DNA of 64,000 bases, taken from positions 286,334 through 350,333 of the forward strand of contig CAVOKQ010000008.1 of assembly GCA_963696545.1 (NCBI GenBank), given 5' to 3'. Source of the stretch: RPQJ01 sp963696545 (lineage in GTDB: Bacteria > Pseudomonadota > Gammaproteobacteria > Steroidobacterales > Steroidobacteraceae). The notes below the pieces were generated by a model that ran no database searches, had not been told where the DNA came from, and saw nothing but the letters and a program-made list of their open reading frames with translations. A program made the position numbers and the translations under genes. Positions 17,118-25,135 of this stretch are shown one piece after another (positions within the stretch are counted from its first letter, which is position 1; each line of letters starts with the position of its first letter).

Positions 17118-17836
17118 TGCGCGGTGTCCTCGCCATCACGATGCCGGGCTTCATGCTCGGTGCGATTTTCATGGCGCTCGCGAATCGCAATACGACTGCA
17201 GAGATCGCCCATGCGCGGTGGCTCAAGCTCGCCGTCTTCTTCCTCATCGTGCACGTGGTGCTGGCCGTGAGCGCGGCCGGTCGCCCGTGGGTGACGGCGC
17301 TCGTTGCCGTGATACTGGCGGCCGGTGGCGTGGAACTCACCCTCGCGTGGCGCGCCATGCAACCGCCGCGCCCTTCGCGCGCCTGGATCCTGTTTGCAGT
17401 CATCGCCGCGCTGGCCCTGGGCGCAAGCTGGTACCTGCCGTCGTCGGTATTCGCGTTTCTCTTTCTCGTCACGGCCGCGTGCGATGGCTTCAGCCAGGTG
17501 ACAGGGCAGCTGGTGGGTCGCGTGAAGCTCGCACCGCGAGTGAGTCCTCGCAAGACTGTCGAAGGACTCGCTGGCGGTCTCATCGCCGCGGTCGTGGTGG
17601 CGCTGCTGCTGCGCGACGTGCTCGGCGCCGGGTTGCCGGCGACAGTCGTGATCGCTTTACTGACAGGCATCGCCGGGCTGGCGGGAGACCTTGCCGCGTC
17701 GTGGGTCAAGCGGCGCGCGGGGATCAAGGATTTCTCGGCCGCGCTGCCCGGGCAGGGCGGTTTCCTGGATCGATTCGACAGCCTGCTGGGCGCGCTGGTA
17801 CTCGTCGGTCCGTTGCTCGCAGTAGCAGGCCGCTGA
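17114..17836 (+). CDS. Phosphatidate cytidylyltransferase-like (CdsA family)
   Basis: A 240-residue membrane protein with about seven helices. The CdsA signature is near the end: SPRKTVEGLAGGL, then SWVKRRAGIKDFSAALPGQGGFLDRFDSLLG. CdsA makes CDP-diacylglycerol from phosphatidic acid and CTP. Where most members read PGHGG this one reads PGQGG, a His to Gln change inside the signature. This could mean a divergent substrate or a non-standard paralogue. ATG 17114 is chosen because it forms an ATGA overlap with the kinase gene. It sits logically between the kinase (making phosphatidate) and the CDP-alcohol transferase (using CDP-DAG). Confidence 0.87.
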   Translation: MMRGVLAITMPGFMLGAIFMALANRNTTAEIAHARWLKLAVFFLIVHVVLAVSAAGRPWVTALVAVILAAGGVELTLAWRAMQPPRPSRAWILFAVIAALALGASWYLPSSVFAFLFLVTAACDGFSQVTGQLVGRVKLAPRVSPRKTVEGLAGGLIAAVVVALLLRDVLGAGLPATVVIALLTGIAGLAGDLAASWVKRRAGIKDFSAALPGQGGFLDRFDSLLGALVLVGPLLAVAGR

Positions 17837-17854
17837 GGGCCGGTTCGGAGCCTC

Positions 17855-18304
17855 ATGAGCCCAGCGGAGAATGACAGCAGGTCCGCCTGGCGCACGCGAT
17901 TCGACCGGTTGCCGGAAAAGGCGCGGCTCTTGCTCGTCGCGCTCGCCGGAGCACTGATCGGGCTCGCGACCTACCAGTTGATCTACTGGATCAATCCATT
18001 GCAGCCGCGGGCGCCGACGAGCTGGCTCGCCGCCTTCGTCATCGGCGTACCGCGGCAATACTCACTGCACCGCTCGCTCACTTTCAGATCCGGCGTGCCC
18101 TACGCACCGCGCCTCGCCCGCGCTTACGTCCTCTACTCCTGCATCGCGATCGTGACGACGTCGCTCAACTGGTGGCTGGTCGAGCGACTGGCAGTGCCGC
18201 ATCACCTCGCGTGGCTTGCGTGCATCTCGACGACCGGCGCGATCAACCTGTTCGCCCTGAAGCCGTTGGTCTTCGGGCAGCGCGCCGATGGCGGCGGGGC
18301 GTGA
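17855..18304 (+). CDS. GtrA-like membrane protein
   Basis: A 149-residue protein with four predicted membrane helices and a charged N-terminus, resembling GtrA/DPMS flippase-type proteins: FVIGVPRQYSLHRSLTFRS is the typical loop after helix 2, and INLFALKPLVF the last helix end. GtrA proteins assist movement of polyprenyl-linked sugars across the inner membrane. It is last in the lipid gene run, 18 bp after the CdsA-like gene. No glycosyltransferase accompanies it, so its cargo is unknown. Confidence 0.8.
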   Translation: MSPAENDSRSAWRTRFDRLPEKARLLLVALAGALIGLATYQLIYWINPLQPRAPTSWLAAFVIGVPRQYSLHRSLTFRSGVPYAPRLARAYVLYSCIAIVTTSLNWWLVERLAVPHHLAWLACISTTGAINLFALKPLVFGQRADGGGA

Positions 18305-18337
18305 ATTGCCCGCCGTTAGCCGTGCCGGCCGTGCGCG

Positions 18338-18366
18338 TTGCGACCCGGGCGCGGGCCACCTAGAAT
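18338..18366 (+). promoter_or_regulatory. Promoter of tRNA-Gly
   Basis: TTGCGA (18338-18343) and TAGAAT (18361-18366) are separated by exactly 17 bp, with the tRNA beginning 11 bp after the -10 box. Spacing and match to the sigma70 consensus are good. Confidence 0.65.
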
Positions 18367-18377
18367 CACGGGCCGGC

Positions 18378-18451
18378 GCGGGTGTAGTTCAATGGTAGAA
18401 CTGTAGCTTCCCAAGCTACTAACGTGGGTTCGATTCCCATCACCCGCTCCA
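18378..18451 (+). tRNA. tRNA-Gly (anticodon CCC)
   Basis: A complete cloverleaf: acceptor GCGGGTG pairs with CACCCGC, the D stem is GTTC/GAAC, the anticodon stem GTAGC/GCTAC encloses the loop TTCCCAA with anticodon CCC (positions 34-36), and the T arm has GGTTCGATTCC. The discriminator is T and CCA is encoded. Its 3'-terminal 30 bp (18422-18451) recur at 23496-23525 exactly, and at 31109-31138 and 31962-31991 with one and two changes, as expected for an integration target. Confidence 0.97.
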
Positions 18452-18509
18452 TCTCCTCCGAGTCCAAAGGTGCCAACGGCCAACGTGAAGCCACGTCTGT
18501 CGCTGAAGG

Positions 18510-19214
18510 CTAATCGGCAAGCCATGGCGTATCGGCGAATGCCTTCGCCTCTTCCGCGCTGCCAGGCTTGAAGAACTCGTGAATCGAATCGTCGCGATAG
18601 TAGCGCCAGAAGCCCGCGTCCAGGTCCGGGTTCGTGATCCGGAAGTCGCCCCGCGCTGCGCTGTCGTCAAGGAATTTGCGATAGGCGTCCAGTGGTTCCG
18701 GTCCACCCTGCTGGAAGATTATCCTGCCCCCATAATGCTGGTAGAGAGCGCGATTGATCTTCCACTGCCGAATGAAGGCCGTCGCGATTTCATCGCGCGC
18801 AGCCTTGTCCTCGGCCGACTTCTCGCTACCTGGCAGGGGGCCTGTGTAATTCGGGTCCTTGCTCAGGGCCGCACGCATGTGCGCGATGTACGCAGACTTC
18901 TCCGCGTCCGTGACGTCGATGCCTTTCTCGGCGGCATATCGGTCGGTCAGCTTTTGCAGCACGATGTATTGCAGCTCGTCAGCATCCTGCGTGTGGATGA
19001 CTGTGCCGAGCACCTCGCCCGCGACCGGCAGCTGGACGTCGCCGTACACGGCCGACGGCGCAGTCGCATCGGTTGCAGCAGCCGAATCGCGCGGCGCAGT
19101 GTCGGCCAACGGGATTGCGGGTCGAACGGGCGGCGAACCTGCCGGCTTGCCGCCGCCGCATGCCGCCAGCGCCAACGCCGCAATCGACAAGAGAACGCCT
19201 GGATATGGGGTCAT
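18510..19214 (-). CDS. Lipoprotein, SurA-N-like
   Basis: A 234-residue putative lipoprotein: the signal peptide ends in the lipobox ALAACGGG. After a Pro/Ala-rich linker (to about residue 65), the region GEVLGTVIHTQDADELQYIVLQKLTDRYAAEKGIDVTDAEKSAY resembles the N-terminal chaperone segment of SurA-type peptidyl-prolyl isomerases, without a parvulin domain. It may be a periplasmic folding helper. ATG 19214 overlaps the PrsW-type stop by 4 bp, so it is the last gene of the four-gene operon reading from 21474. The second copy of the operon at 46-49 kb lacks it. Confidence 0.7.
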   Translation of the reverse strand: MTPYPGVLLSIAALALAACGGGKPAGSPPVRPAIPLADTAPRDSAAATDATAPSAVYGDVQLPVAGEVLGTVIHTQDADELQYIVLQKLTDRYAAEKGIDVTDAEKSAYIAHMRAALSKDPNYTGPLPGSEKSAEDKAARDEIATAFIRQWKINRALYQHYGGRIIFQQGGPEPLDAYRKFLDDSAARGDFRITNPDLDAGFWRYYRDDSIHEFFKPGSAEEAKAFADTPWLAD

Positions 19215-20086
19215 CGTGGGATCTCCGGGTTGCGGGAATGCAGGATTCCCCAGGCCAGCACTGGCCATACGAGCAGATTCATCACCACTGTGTTGACGAC
19301 GGCGCCATAGACGAGCAACCCCGCGCCCAGCGGCGAATCATCGTGCAGGTTCGCGAGATCAATGCCGACGGCCCGAGCTGGCTCGATGAGCAGCACCATG
19401 GCGAGCGGACCGATGTACTTGCCATACAGGTCGTTGATTCCGTGCGTCGCCATCACGAGCGCCACGATGGCGAGACCAATAGGAACGCTCCATCCCTTCC
19501 CTCGACGACTCAGGAAATAGCCCACGCCAACGCCGGCAGTTGCCCCCCAGATGACATGGCTTTCGGTGCCGAGCGCCCAGCGCCCTGGGATGGCGGTACG
19601 CAGGTCGGCCCAGCCGCTTCCCGGAAAGCCGCTGGTCGCGAAGTTGGCCGCGAACTCGACGATGGCGAAACCCAGTCCGCCGAGCGCGCCGTAGACGATG
19701 CCGTCCCGCATCGAGAGGCCGGACCGCAGCCCGAGAGCGACGACCACGAGCAGCGGCAACAGCTTGGTCAACTCCTCGAGCGGTCCGACCACGACCCAGT
19801 ACGGCAGCAGCCCGCTGTCGATGATCGAGTGCATGACGCGGGACGTGATCGGCGCGAACAGGATGACGAACGCGACGCTGCCCCAGACCAACGGTGGCGG
19901 CTCAGGCTCGTGCCGGTCGAGGAACCGGATGGCCCAGAGACTGGGCAGGTACATCGCGAATGCGATGAGGAGTGCCGCGAGCATTGCCCCCGGCTGGAGG
20001 CCGAAATACCTGACGTACGTCGGCCACGCGAAGAGGACTCCGGCGAGCAGTGCGGCGACGACCACCCACCGCCCGCCGGAGCGCAT
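19211..20086 (-). CDS. PrsW family intramembrane metalloprotease
   Basis: A 291-residue polytopic membrane protein. PrsW-type motifs are visible: EE-x2-K at about 104-108 (GPLEELTKLLP), Glu about 144 in FAIVEFAANF, His about 177 in GTESHVIW, and H-x3-D at about 215-219 in MATHGINDL. PrsW proteases cut membrane-bound anti-sigma factors; in some Gram-positive bacteria they act in lysozyme and peptide stress responses. Here it is third in an operon with a PliG-like protein, 2 bp after the preceding gene. Its substrate is unknown. A shortened paralogue lies at 48279-48860. Confidence 0.85.
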   Translation of the reverse strand: MRSGGRWVVVAALLAGVLFAWPTYVRYFGLQPGAMLAALLIAFAMYLPSLWAIRFLDRHEPEPPPLVWGSVAFVILFAPITSRVMHSIIDSGLLPYWVVVGPLEELTKLLPLLVVVALGLRSGLSMRDGIVYGALGGLGFAIVEFAANFATSGFPGSGWADLRTAIPGRWALGTESHVIWGATAGVGVGYFLSRRGKGWSVPIGLAIVALVMATHGINDLYGKYIGPLAMVLLIEPARAVGIDLANLHDDSPLGAGLLVYGAVVNTVVMNLLVWPVLAWGILHSRNPEIPR

Positions 20087-20088
20087 GA

Positions 20089-20673
20089 TTACGGACGGTA
20101 CAGGTCGACGCTCAGGAACTGCCGTTCGGCGTTGAACGAGCAGATGAATACCTGGGCGCTGGTGCCGTACTGGCCCCAGACCTCGTACATGCCCTGCGTC
20201 TGCTTGGCATTCTGCGTGGTGATGTCGCGCGGGCTCACCTTGAACTTCGCCGACGCCTCACCCGCGCAGAAGCTGGACATGTCGGCGACGGCGATGGCGC
20301 CGGCAGCGCCGCCACCGCCACCGCTCGACGACGACGAGGTGCCGAAGGTCACGATGATCTTCTTGCCGCCTTCCCACTTGAATTCCTGCGTGTTGCCGCC
20401 GGCCTGGGTGCGGATGACCTTGTTGCCTTTCTGGTCCTTGAAGTGGTTGGGCTGGTTGCCCGGGGCGAGGCTGTAGGTTTCGCCATTACGCATGTCGAGG
20501 TCGATGTAGCCCTGGCGCTGCGAGAAGGTGCACGGGCCCGACTGACCCTGCTTCGTCTCGCCATCTTTTCGCACCTGGCACGTGGCCTCGTTGGAGTCGG
20601 CATGGGCCGACGAGGCCCAACTGCCCATGGCGAGCATGACCAACGAAGCGCAAAGCGATACGGTCTTATTCAT
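20089..20673 (-). CDS. Secreted protein of unknown function, two-domain
   Basis: A 194-residue protein with a signal peptide ending AHA. Residues about 30-110 (ATCQVRKDGETKQGQSGPCTFSQRQGYIDLD and so on) form a first domain with two Cys that could pair. A Ser/Gly linker near 111-123 leads to a second domain (SSFCAGEASAKFKVSPRDITTQ, YEVWGQYG, VFICSFNAERQFLSVD), also with two Cys. I know no function for either. It sits between the PliG-like gene and the PrsW-type gene, and a close paralogue (47686-48279) has the same position in the second copy. Periplasmic or secreted location is inferred. Confidence 0.8.
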   Translation of the reverse strand: MNKTVSLCASLVMLAMGSWASSAHADSNEATCQVRKDGETKQGQSGPCTFSQRQGYIDLDMRNGETYSLAPGNQPNHFKDQKGNKVIRTQAGGNTQEFKWEGGKKIIVTFGTSSSSSGGGGGAAGAIAVADMSSFCAGEASAKFKVSPRDITTQNAKQTQGMYEVWGQYGTSAQVFICSFNAERQFLSVDLYRP

Positions 20674-20727
20674 GGTGCTTCCTCTACAGGTTTGTGTTTG
20701 CAGGGTGGGGCGGTCGCGCGTGCGCGA

Positions 20728-21474
20728 TCAGCCCCCGAAAACGAATGCGTCGGGAATCTCGTAAACCTCGACCGCGCCGATCCGGACGATGCTCCAGTCG
20801 TCACGGCGCTCGACCTTGAACGACGCGTCCGCGTCGGTGGCTGCGACCTTGCCGTCACGGAAGGTGATCACGCGGCTGCCGCCGTCGGGTGTCGTGACGT
20901 GGACGGTTCCGCCGCCCGCGGCGCGCTTCACGCCGGCATCACACTGGCTCATCGGCTTGTTAGGTTCCGCGACGCAAGGGATCTTCGCTGTCGCGTGGAA
21001 ACCGGTGCCGGGCACCAGCGCGTCGTGACTCGTCGCGCCGTGTGCCGGGCCCGAGACGATCATCTCGAGGCGGTAGTTGGCAACCTCGTTACGGCGTGCG
21101 GCGCTGCGCATCATGTAGACGCGGATCTTGTAGTCGCCGGTCGCGGGCAACTGGCCCTCGTACTGGTTCTCGCTCACCGAGCCGTTGAAGAACGCAACCT
21201 CGGTCTCGCCGGGCGCGAGGATGTTGAAGTAGGTGGCGGTATTCTTCGTCGCCATGCTGACGTTCATGGACTGCCCCTGGGACGCGTGCAGAACGTAGTC
21301 GACCGTCTGGTAGCCCGTGATCGTGCCGTTGACGGTAGCGCTGTTCGCGCCCTTGGCAAACTGGACGCGCTGGGTGCGGATGCCGTCGTCCGCCAATGCG
21401 GATTGTCCGAGCAATCCGGACATCAGGCCGACGAGAAGCAGGCCGCGGAAGGCACTCGTGGTTGGGTGGGTCAT
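20728..21474 (-). CDS. PliG-like periplasmic protein (g-type lysozyme inhibitor-like), copy 1
   Basis: A 248-residue exported protein (signal peptide ends SALA). Residues about 30-155 carry RVQFAKGANSATVNGTITGYQTVDYVLHASQGQSMNVSM, a FNILAPGETEVAFF stretch and LPATGDYKIRVYMMRSAARRNE. The pattern of GxxxGY..., GQ.., LPA-G-Y-x-x-R-V-x-x-x-R-x-x-A-R resembles PliG, the E. coli periplasmic inhibitor of goose-type lysozyme, as I remember it. The C-terminal third (PCVAEPNKPMSQCDAGVKR) is a separate region with two Cys. First gene of the operon with the secreted protein, PrsW and lipoprotein. The lysozyme link is tentative. Confidence 0.7.
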   Translation of the reverse strand: MTHPTTSAFRGLLLVGLMSGLLGQSALADDGIRTQRVQFAKGANSATVNGTITGYQTVDYVLHASQGQSMNVSMATKNTATYFNILAPGETEVAFFNGSVSENQYEGQLPATGDYKIRVYMMRSAARRNEVANYRLEMIVSGPAHGATSHDALVPGTGFHATAKIPCVAEPNKPMSQCDAGVKRAAGGGTVHVTTPDGGSRVITFRDGKVAATDADASFKVERRDDWSIVRIGAVEVYEIPDAFVFGG

Positions 21475-21801
21475 GGCGGATAAGGTGACCTTGCGCCTGG
21501 AGTTGGAGGTGACCGATTAGCGTATCGCGCGCCCTGAGGACCGGCTATCCGAATTCCGCATTCACCGTCCCTCGCTGGCCGGCTTCCTGCAGGGCTCGCA
21601 CGCGGTGCGGCACGGGTACGGGCACAAACGGAGCCTGGCGCAAGGGTCCGGCAAGGGGGGTGGCTCGTATCGGCCGAGGATTACCGCCAATTCGGCTCCG
21701 GTGGGGCAGGGGCGGGATGGAGGTCGGGGAATCCGGGATATCGTCACTGGCCGAATTGCGAATTACTTGTCACGCTGTCCCGGCACGCCGCTCGAGCAAT
21801 C
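21475..21801. promoter_or_regulatory. Divergent intergenic region between PliG-like operon and AraC gene
   Basis: This 327-bp gap holds no gene I can support. It separates the AraC-family regulator (+) from the PliG-like operon (-), so it must contain both promoters, and probably the regulator's binding sites. I see no clear sigma70 boxes or strong palindrome. Confidence 0.5.
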
Positions 21802-22818
21802 ATGACGCCCGTCTCCGTACTCGCCGTTCCGCCGCCGCCGCCCAGTGCGAACCGCATCGGCAGCGACGATCCCGACGAGATCACCTCGTGGGTATCCCGG
21901 CGTGACGGCGATCATTCGCGGGTCGTACACGGCACGGGACCGTACGGGTTCCAACTGGCTCGTATCGAGACGCCTGTCGTGCAGATTGCCTGGGCCAGTA
22001 CGCGACTTGCGAACACGCTGCGCGCCCGCTTTCGACAGCCGACGTTTCATGTCCCGCTCGGCGGAGTCCAGCGGTATGTGTACGGCCGGCGCGGGGTCGA
22101 GGCGGCCATGGGACGGCTGGTGTTCATTGCTTCGGGTACGGAGGTGACACGCCACAGCGACGGCGATCCCGTGGTGGCCATCGAAATCGACGCTTCCACG
22201 TTCGAGTCCGAGTTTCGTAGTCGTCGCGGGAGCGATCGCACCGAGCGGCCGCGAGTACCGCAGACGCTCGACCTCGCGGAGCCGCAACAGCGCGAGGTCA
22301 CCGAGGCGATTGCCGCCCTGGTGCATGCGCATCTTCCCGGTGCTGCAGCAACGGCTCGGATACACGGCGAGAGTCGCGTGCTTTCCGCGCTGGCCGGGAC
22401 ATTGACCTGGTCCGTTGGGGATGGGGCCGCTCCGCTGGCGATCCAGCGCCTCAAGCATCTCGAAGACTGGATCGACGCGCATGTAAGCGAGGCGATCACC
22501 CTGGGCCGACTCTGCGAAGTGGCGCAGATCGGCGAGCGCTCGCTGCAGCTCGCGTTCCATGCGCGACGCGGCATGTCACCCATGCGCTTCGTTTGCGAGC
22601 GGCGCCTTGCCGCGGCCCAGCGTCGATTGTTCCGGGCCGGGCCGGACGAAGATGTCACGGCGATCGCCACCAGCCTCGGCTTCACGCACCTCGGGCGCTT
22701 CGCCAGTGCCTACGGCGCAGCGTTTGGCGAATCGCCGTCGCGGACACTGGCGCGTGGCCGCCGATGGATCCAAGTGCGCAGTACTGCCGCTTCCGCCCGT
22801 GACAGCGGCGGACAGTAA
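21802..22818 (+). CDS. AraC family transcriptional regulator, copy 1
   Basis: A 338-residue regulator. Residues about 15-180 form the AraC-binding-like sensor domain (DDPDEITSWVSRRDGDHSRVVHGTGPYGF). The C-terminal double helix-turn-helix begins near residue 215 (HLEDWIDAHVSEAITLGRLCEVAQIGERSLQLAFHARRGMSPMRFVCERRL) and ends TAIATSLGFTHLGRFASAYGAAFGESPSRTL. It is divergent from the PliG-like operon, which it probably controls. A close paralogue lies at 45338-46300, also divergent from the second copy of the operon, which supports that regulatory link. Confidence 0.9.
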   Translation: MTPVSVLAVPPPPPSANRIGSDDPDEITSWVSRRDGDHSRVVHGTGPYGFQLARIETPVVQIAWASTRLANTLRARFRQPTFHVPLGGVQRYVYGRRGVEAAMGRLVFIASGTEVTRHSDGDPVVAIEIDASTFESEFRSRRGSDRTERPRVPQTLDLAEPQQREVTEAIAALVHAHLPGAAATARIHGESRVLSALAGTLTWSVGDGAAPLAIQRLKHLEDWIDAHVSEAITLGRLCEVAQIGERSLQLAFHARRGMSPMRFVCERRLAAAQRRLFRAGPDEDVTAIATSLGFTHLGRFASAYGAAFGESPSRTLARGRRWIQVRSTAASARDSGGQ

Positions 22819-22825
22819 CCACACG

Positions 22826-23341
22826 GTGACACGACGGTCGGTTGCCCGGGCCGCGCTTGGAATGCTCGTCTGCCTTGCGGGCGGCATCGCATGCCACGAC
22901 ACGACGCAGACTGATTTCGCTGCGGCCGACCTGACCCGGCACGGCTTCGTGCGCGACGAATCGTTGGTACGCAAGCTGGACGGCAAGACGATCCGTGTCA
23001 GGGGCTTCGTCGACCACGCCAATCTCTACGGGGATCAAGGCGCACGCGAGATTCTCAGTGAATGGTGGAGTGGCGAGAGCCGGGATGCGGCAACGTGGCG
23101 ATTCGACTTGAAAGCCCGCGCTGACGACAGGGCGGGCCGCTCCTTTGCGGTGTACGTATGCAATGACCCGGACCGGCGCATGCTATTGAGTGCAATCGTC
23201 GACGACGCCCGGGCGGGCCGGGCAACCCGGGTCGACGTGACTGGAGCCCTGCGCACGTTTGTCGCGCCGACCAACGCCGTTGCCGAGACCGGCCTCTACC
23301 TCGAGGTCGGCGCATCGAACGGGGTCGTCCTGGTTCGCTGA
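22826..23341 (+). CDS. Putative lipoprotein of unknown function
   Basis: A 171-residue protein beginning at GTG 22826 with a lipoprotein-type signal (TRRSVARAALGMLVCLAGGIACHD, Cys about 24). The mature part includes GKTIRVRGFVDHANLYGDQGAREILSEWW and later RRMLLSAIVDDARAGRATRVDVTG, possibly a small OB-like beta domain. I do not recognise the family. ATG 22862 is an alternative but would remove the basic n-region. It follows the AraC gene by 7 bp in the same direction, so it is probably co-transcribed. It is the last gene before att-like repeat A. Confidence 0.6.
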   Translation: MTRRSVARAALGMLVCLAGGIACHDTTQTDFAAADLTRHGFVRDESLVRKLDGKTIRVRGFVDHANLYGDQGAREILSEWWSGESRDAATWRFDLKARADDRAGRSFAVYVCNDPDRRMLLSAIVDDARAGRATRVDVTGALRTFVAPTNAVAETGLYLEVGASNGVVLVR

Positions 23342-23409
23342 CCTGCTCCTCGCAGGATTGAACGCGCTGCTCTGGCGGAAGATCTTCCGTCCTCGAGATC
23401 GGGCAGGAA

Positions 23410-23525
23410 GGTTCGCTGCAAATTCACACGCCAATCACACGCGAGACCATCGCCGCCTGCAAGCGATTGATGCGACGAGCAGAGCAGGGAGGCTCACGTG
23501 GGTTCGATTCCCATCACCCGCTCCA
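23410..23525 (+). repeat. att-like repeat A (arm plus tRNA-Gly 3' end)
   Basis: The last 30 bp (23496-23525) equal the tRNA-Gly 3' end exactly. The 86 bp before them share GGTTCGCTG, ATTCACACG, AATCACACGC and GATTGAT blocks with repeats B and C but not with the tRNA. This is the layout of an attR with integrase arm sites. Confidence 0.75.
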
Positions 23526-23647
23526 CTTTCCCGCCAAAGCGGACCACGATTCTCGAAGCAATGGGATGGACCCCTCCCCACACCTACGGCATCGAGTGCC
23601 AGACTGGAGCTGTGAAGTTACCAGTCACGGAATGAGGAGGGGTCGTC

Positions 23648-24679
23648 ATGAAGCTTACTCGCGTGGGTGTGGATTTGGCCAAGCAGGTCTTCCAGGTGCA
23701 CGGCGTGGATCGGGCGGAGCGCCCGGCCTGGTGCAAGCGTTTGAAGCGCAGCCGATGGATCGCGGATCTGGAGCGCGACGTCGAGCCAGGCGCCGAGATC
23801 GGCATGGAGGCTTGCGGCGGAGCGCATCACTGGGCGCGTGTTCTGCAAGCGAAGGGCTACGGGGTAAAGTTGATCGCCCCGCAGTTCGTGAAGCCCTACG
23901 TGAAGACCAACAAGACCGATGCGAACGACGCCGAGGCAATCTGTGAAGCGATGAGCCGGCCGAGCATGCGGTTCGTGGCGGTGAAGACGGTCGAGCAGCA
24001 AGATCTGCAGGCCGTGCATCGCGTGCGCTCGAGCCTGATTCGGGAGCGGACGGCGAAGGCCAACCAGCTGCGCGGGCTGGTCTATGAGTACGGTCTGGTG
24101 GCCCCTCGCGAGATCAGTTCCCTGCGGCGAGCGGTTCCCCAGTGGCTGGAGGATGCGGAGAATGGCCTCACCTTACGCTTCCGATCGCTGCTGGCCGGCT
24201 TGTACCGTGATCTGAAGCAACTCGACGAGCGGGTGCGCGAGCTCGATCAGGAAGTCGCCGCGATCACTCGTGAGCACGAGCCCGTCCGGCGACTCATGCA
24301 GATCAACGGTGTTGGCCCGTTGATCGCCAGCGCGCTGTACGCGCTGGTCGGCGATGCGAGGCAGTACCGCAACGGTCGTGATCTGGCGGTGGCATTGGGA
24401 CTGACGCCTCGGCAGCACAGCTCGGGCGGCAAGGAGAAGCTGCTGGGCATCAGCAAGCGCGGCGACAAGTACGTGCGCACGCTGCTGATCCACGGCGCAC
24501 GCTCGGCGTTGCGCACGGCGCCAGGCAGGACGGATCGGATCAGTCGCTGGGCCTTGGCGCTCGCGGAGCGCTCACATCCGAACGTCGCAGTGACGGCGCT
24601 CGCCAACAAGACCGCCCGGGTCGCCTGGGCGATGCTGAGGCACGGAGCGAACTATGAACCGGAACACGTGGCGGCCTGA
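23648..24679 (+). CDS. IS110 family transposase
   Basis: A 343-residue RuvC-like DEDD recombinase. Catalytic residues are visible: Asp9 in GVDLAKQVF, Glu54 in GMEACGGAHHWAR, and Asp91/Asp94 in KTNKTDANDAEAI. The C-terminal Tnp20 domain contains the conserved QINGVGPLIASALYALVGD and, later, GLTPRQHSSGGKEKLLGISKRGD with its conserved Ser. IS110 recombinases excise and insert DNA through a structured non-coding RNA that recognises donor and target. The gene is preceded by GAGGAGG and is intact, so the element may be active. Confidence 0.93.
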   Translation: MKLTRVGVDLAKQVFQVHGVDRAERPAWCKRLKRSRWIADLERDVEPGAEIGMEACGGAHHWARVLQAKGYGVKLIAPQFVKPYVKTNKTDANDAEAICEAMSRPSMRFVAVKTVEQQDLQAVHRVRSSLIRERTAKANQLRGLVYEYGLVAPREISSLRRAVPQWLEDAENGLTLRFRSLLAGLYRDLKQLDERVRELDQEVAAITREHEPVRRLMQINGVGPLIASALYALVGDARQYRNGRDLAVALGLTPRQHSSGGKEKLLGISKRGDKYVRTLLIHGARSALRTAPGRTDRISRWALALAERSHPNVAVTALANKTARVAWAMLRHGANYEPEHVAA

Positions 24680-24925
24680 GGCCGCGCGTCCCGACTGATC
24701 GAGGAGAGTATCACCGCGGTTGCGAGCACTCCGAAGGATGGCGAACAGGTCGAACCGGCGTCGGAATAACCTGGGAATGTCCACGGGCGAGAAGCCCGGC
24801 AAAGCAATGAGGAGCCGACGCGCGCATAGCCCATCGTGGCCCGACCTCGGCTGATCGAGGTCAGACAGAGGCCGGATATACGTGAGCAGTCGTACCTCGT
24901 CGCCAGAGAACGGAGTGCTAGCAAA
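24680..24925 (+). ncRNA. Candidate seekRNA/bridge RNA region of the IS element
   Basis: In IS1111-type elements the guide (bridge or seek) RNA is encoded in the non-coding part after the transposase gene. Here about 246 bp lie between the stop codon and the right inverted repeat, with no gene, including a short hairpin CGGGCGAGAAGCCCG near 24785. This is assignment by position only; I have not matched guide loops to the target site. Confidence 0.35.
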
Positions 24926-25135
24926 GTGGGGTGGGGTCCATATACGGACATTCGCGACCGGGTACTTGCGGCCACAACGAGCCGTACGGTGTTGTCGCCG
25001 ATAGCAGTCGTTCGACGCCGCCACAGGCCGGATTCGGAAGCCGCAACGGACGCTCGACGAACTCGTCAGAGGTCGAGAGTCAACAGAATTCGTACCAGAC
25101 TCCCGGTTACCGACCTGTAAGAACTCCGGCGCAAG

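Larger units (their letters stand above)
23567..24940 (+). mobile_element. IS110-family element (IS1111-like)
   Basis: A full transposase gene (23648-24679) is flanked by an inverted repeat: TGGACCCCTCCCCAC at 23567-23581 matches the reverse complement of 24926-24940 in 14 of 15 positions. Inverted repeats near the ends, a short left flank (about 80 bp) and a long right non-coding flank (about 250 bp) fit the IS1111 subgroup; classic IS110 members lack such repeats. True ends may lie a few bases outside, since these repeats are subterminal. It sits 42 bp after att-like repeat A. Confidence 0.75.
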
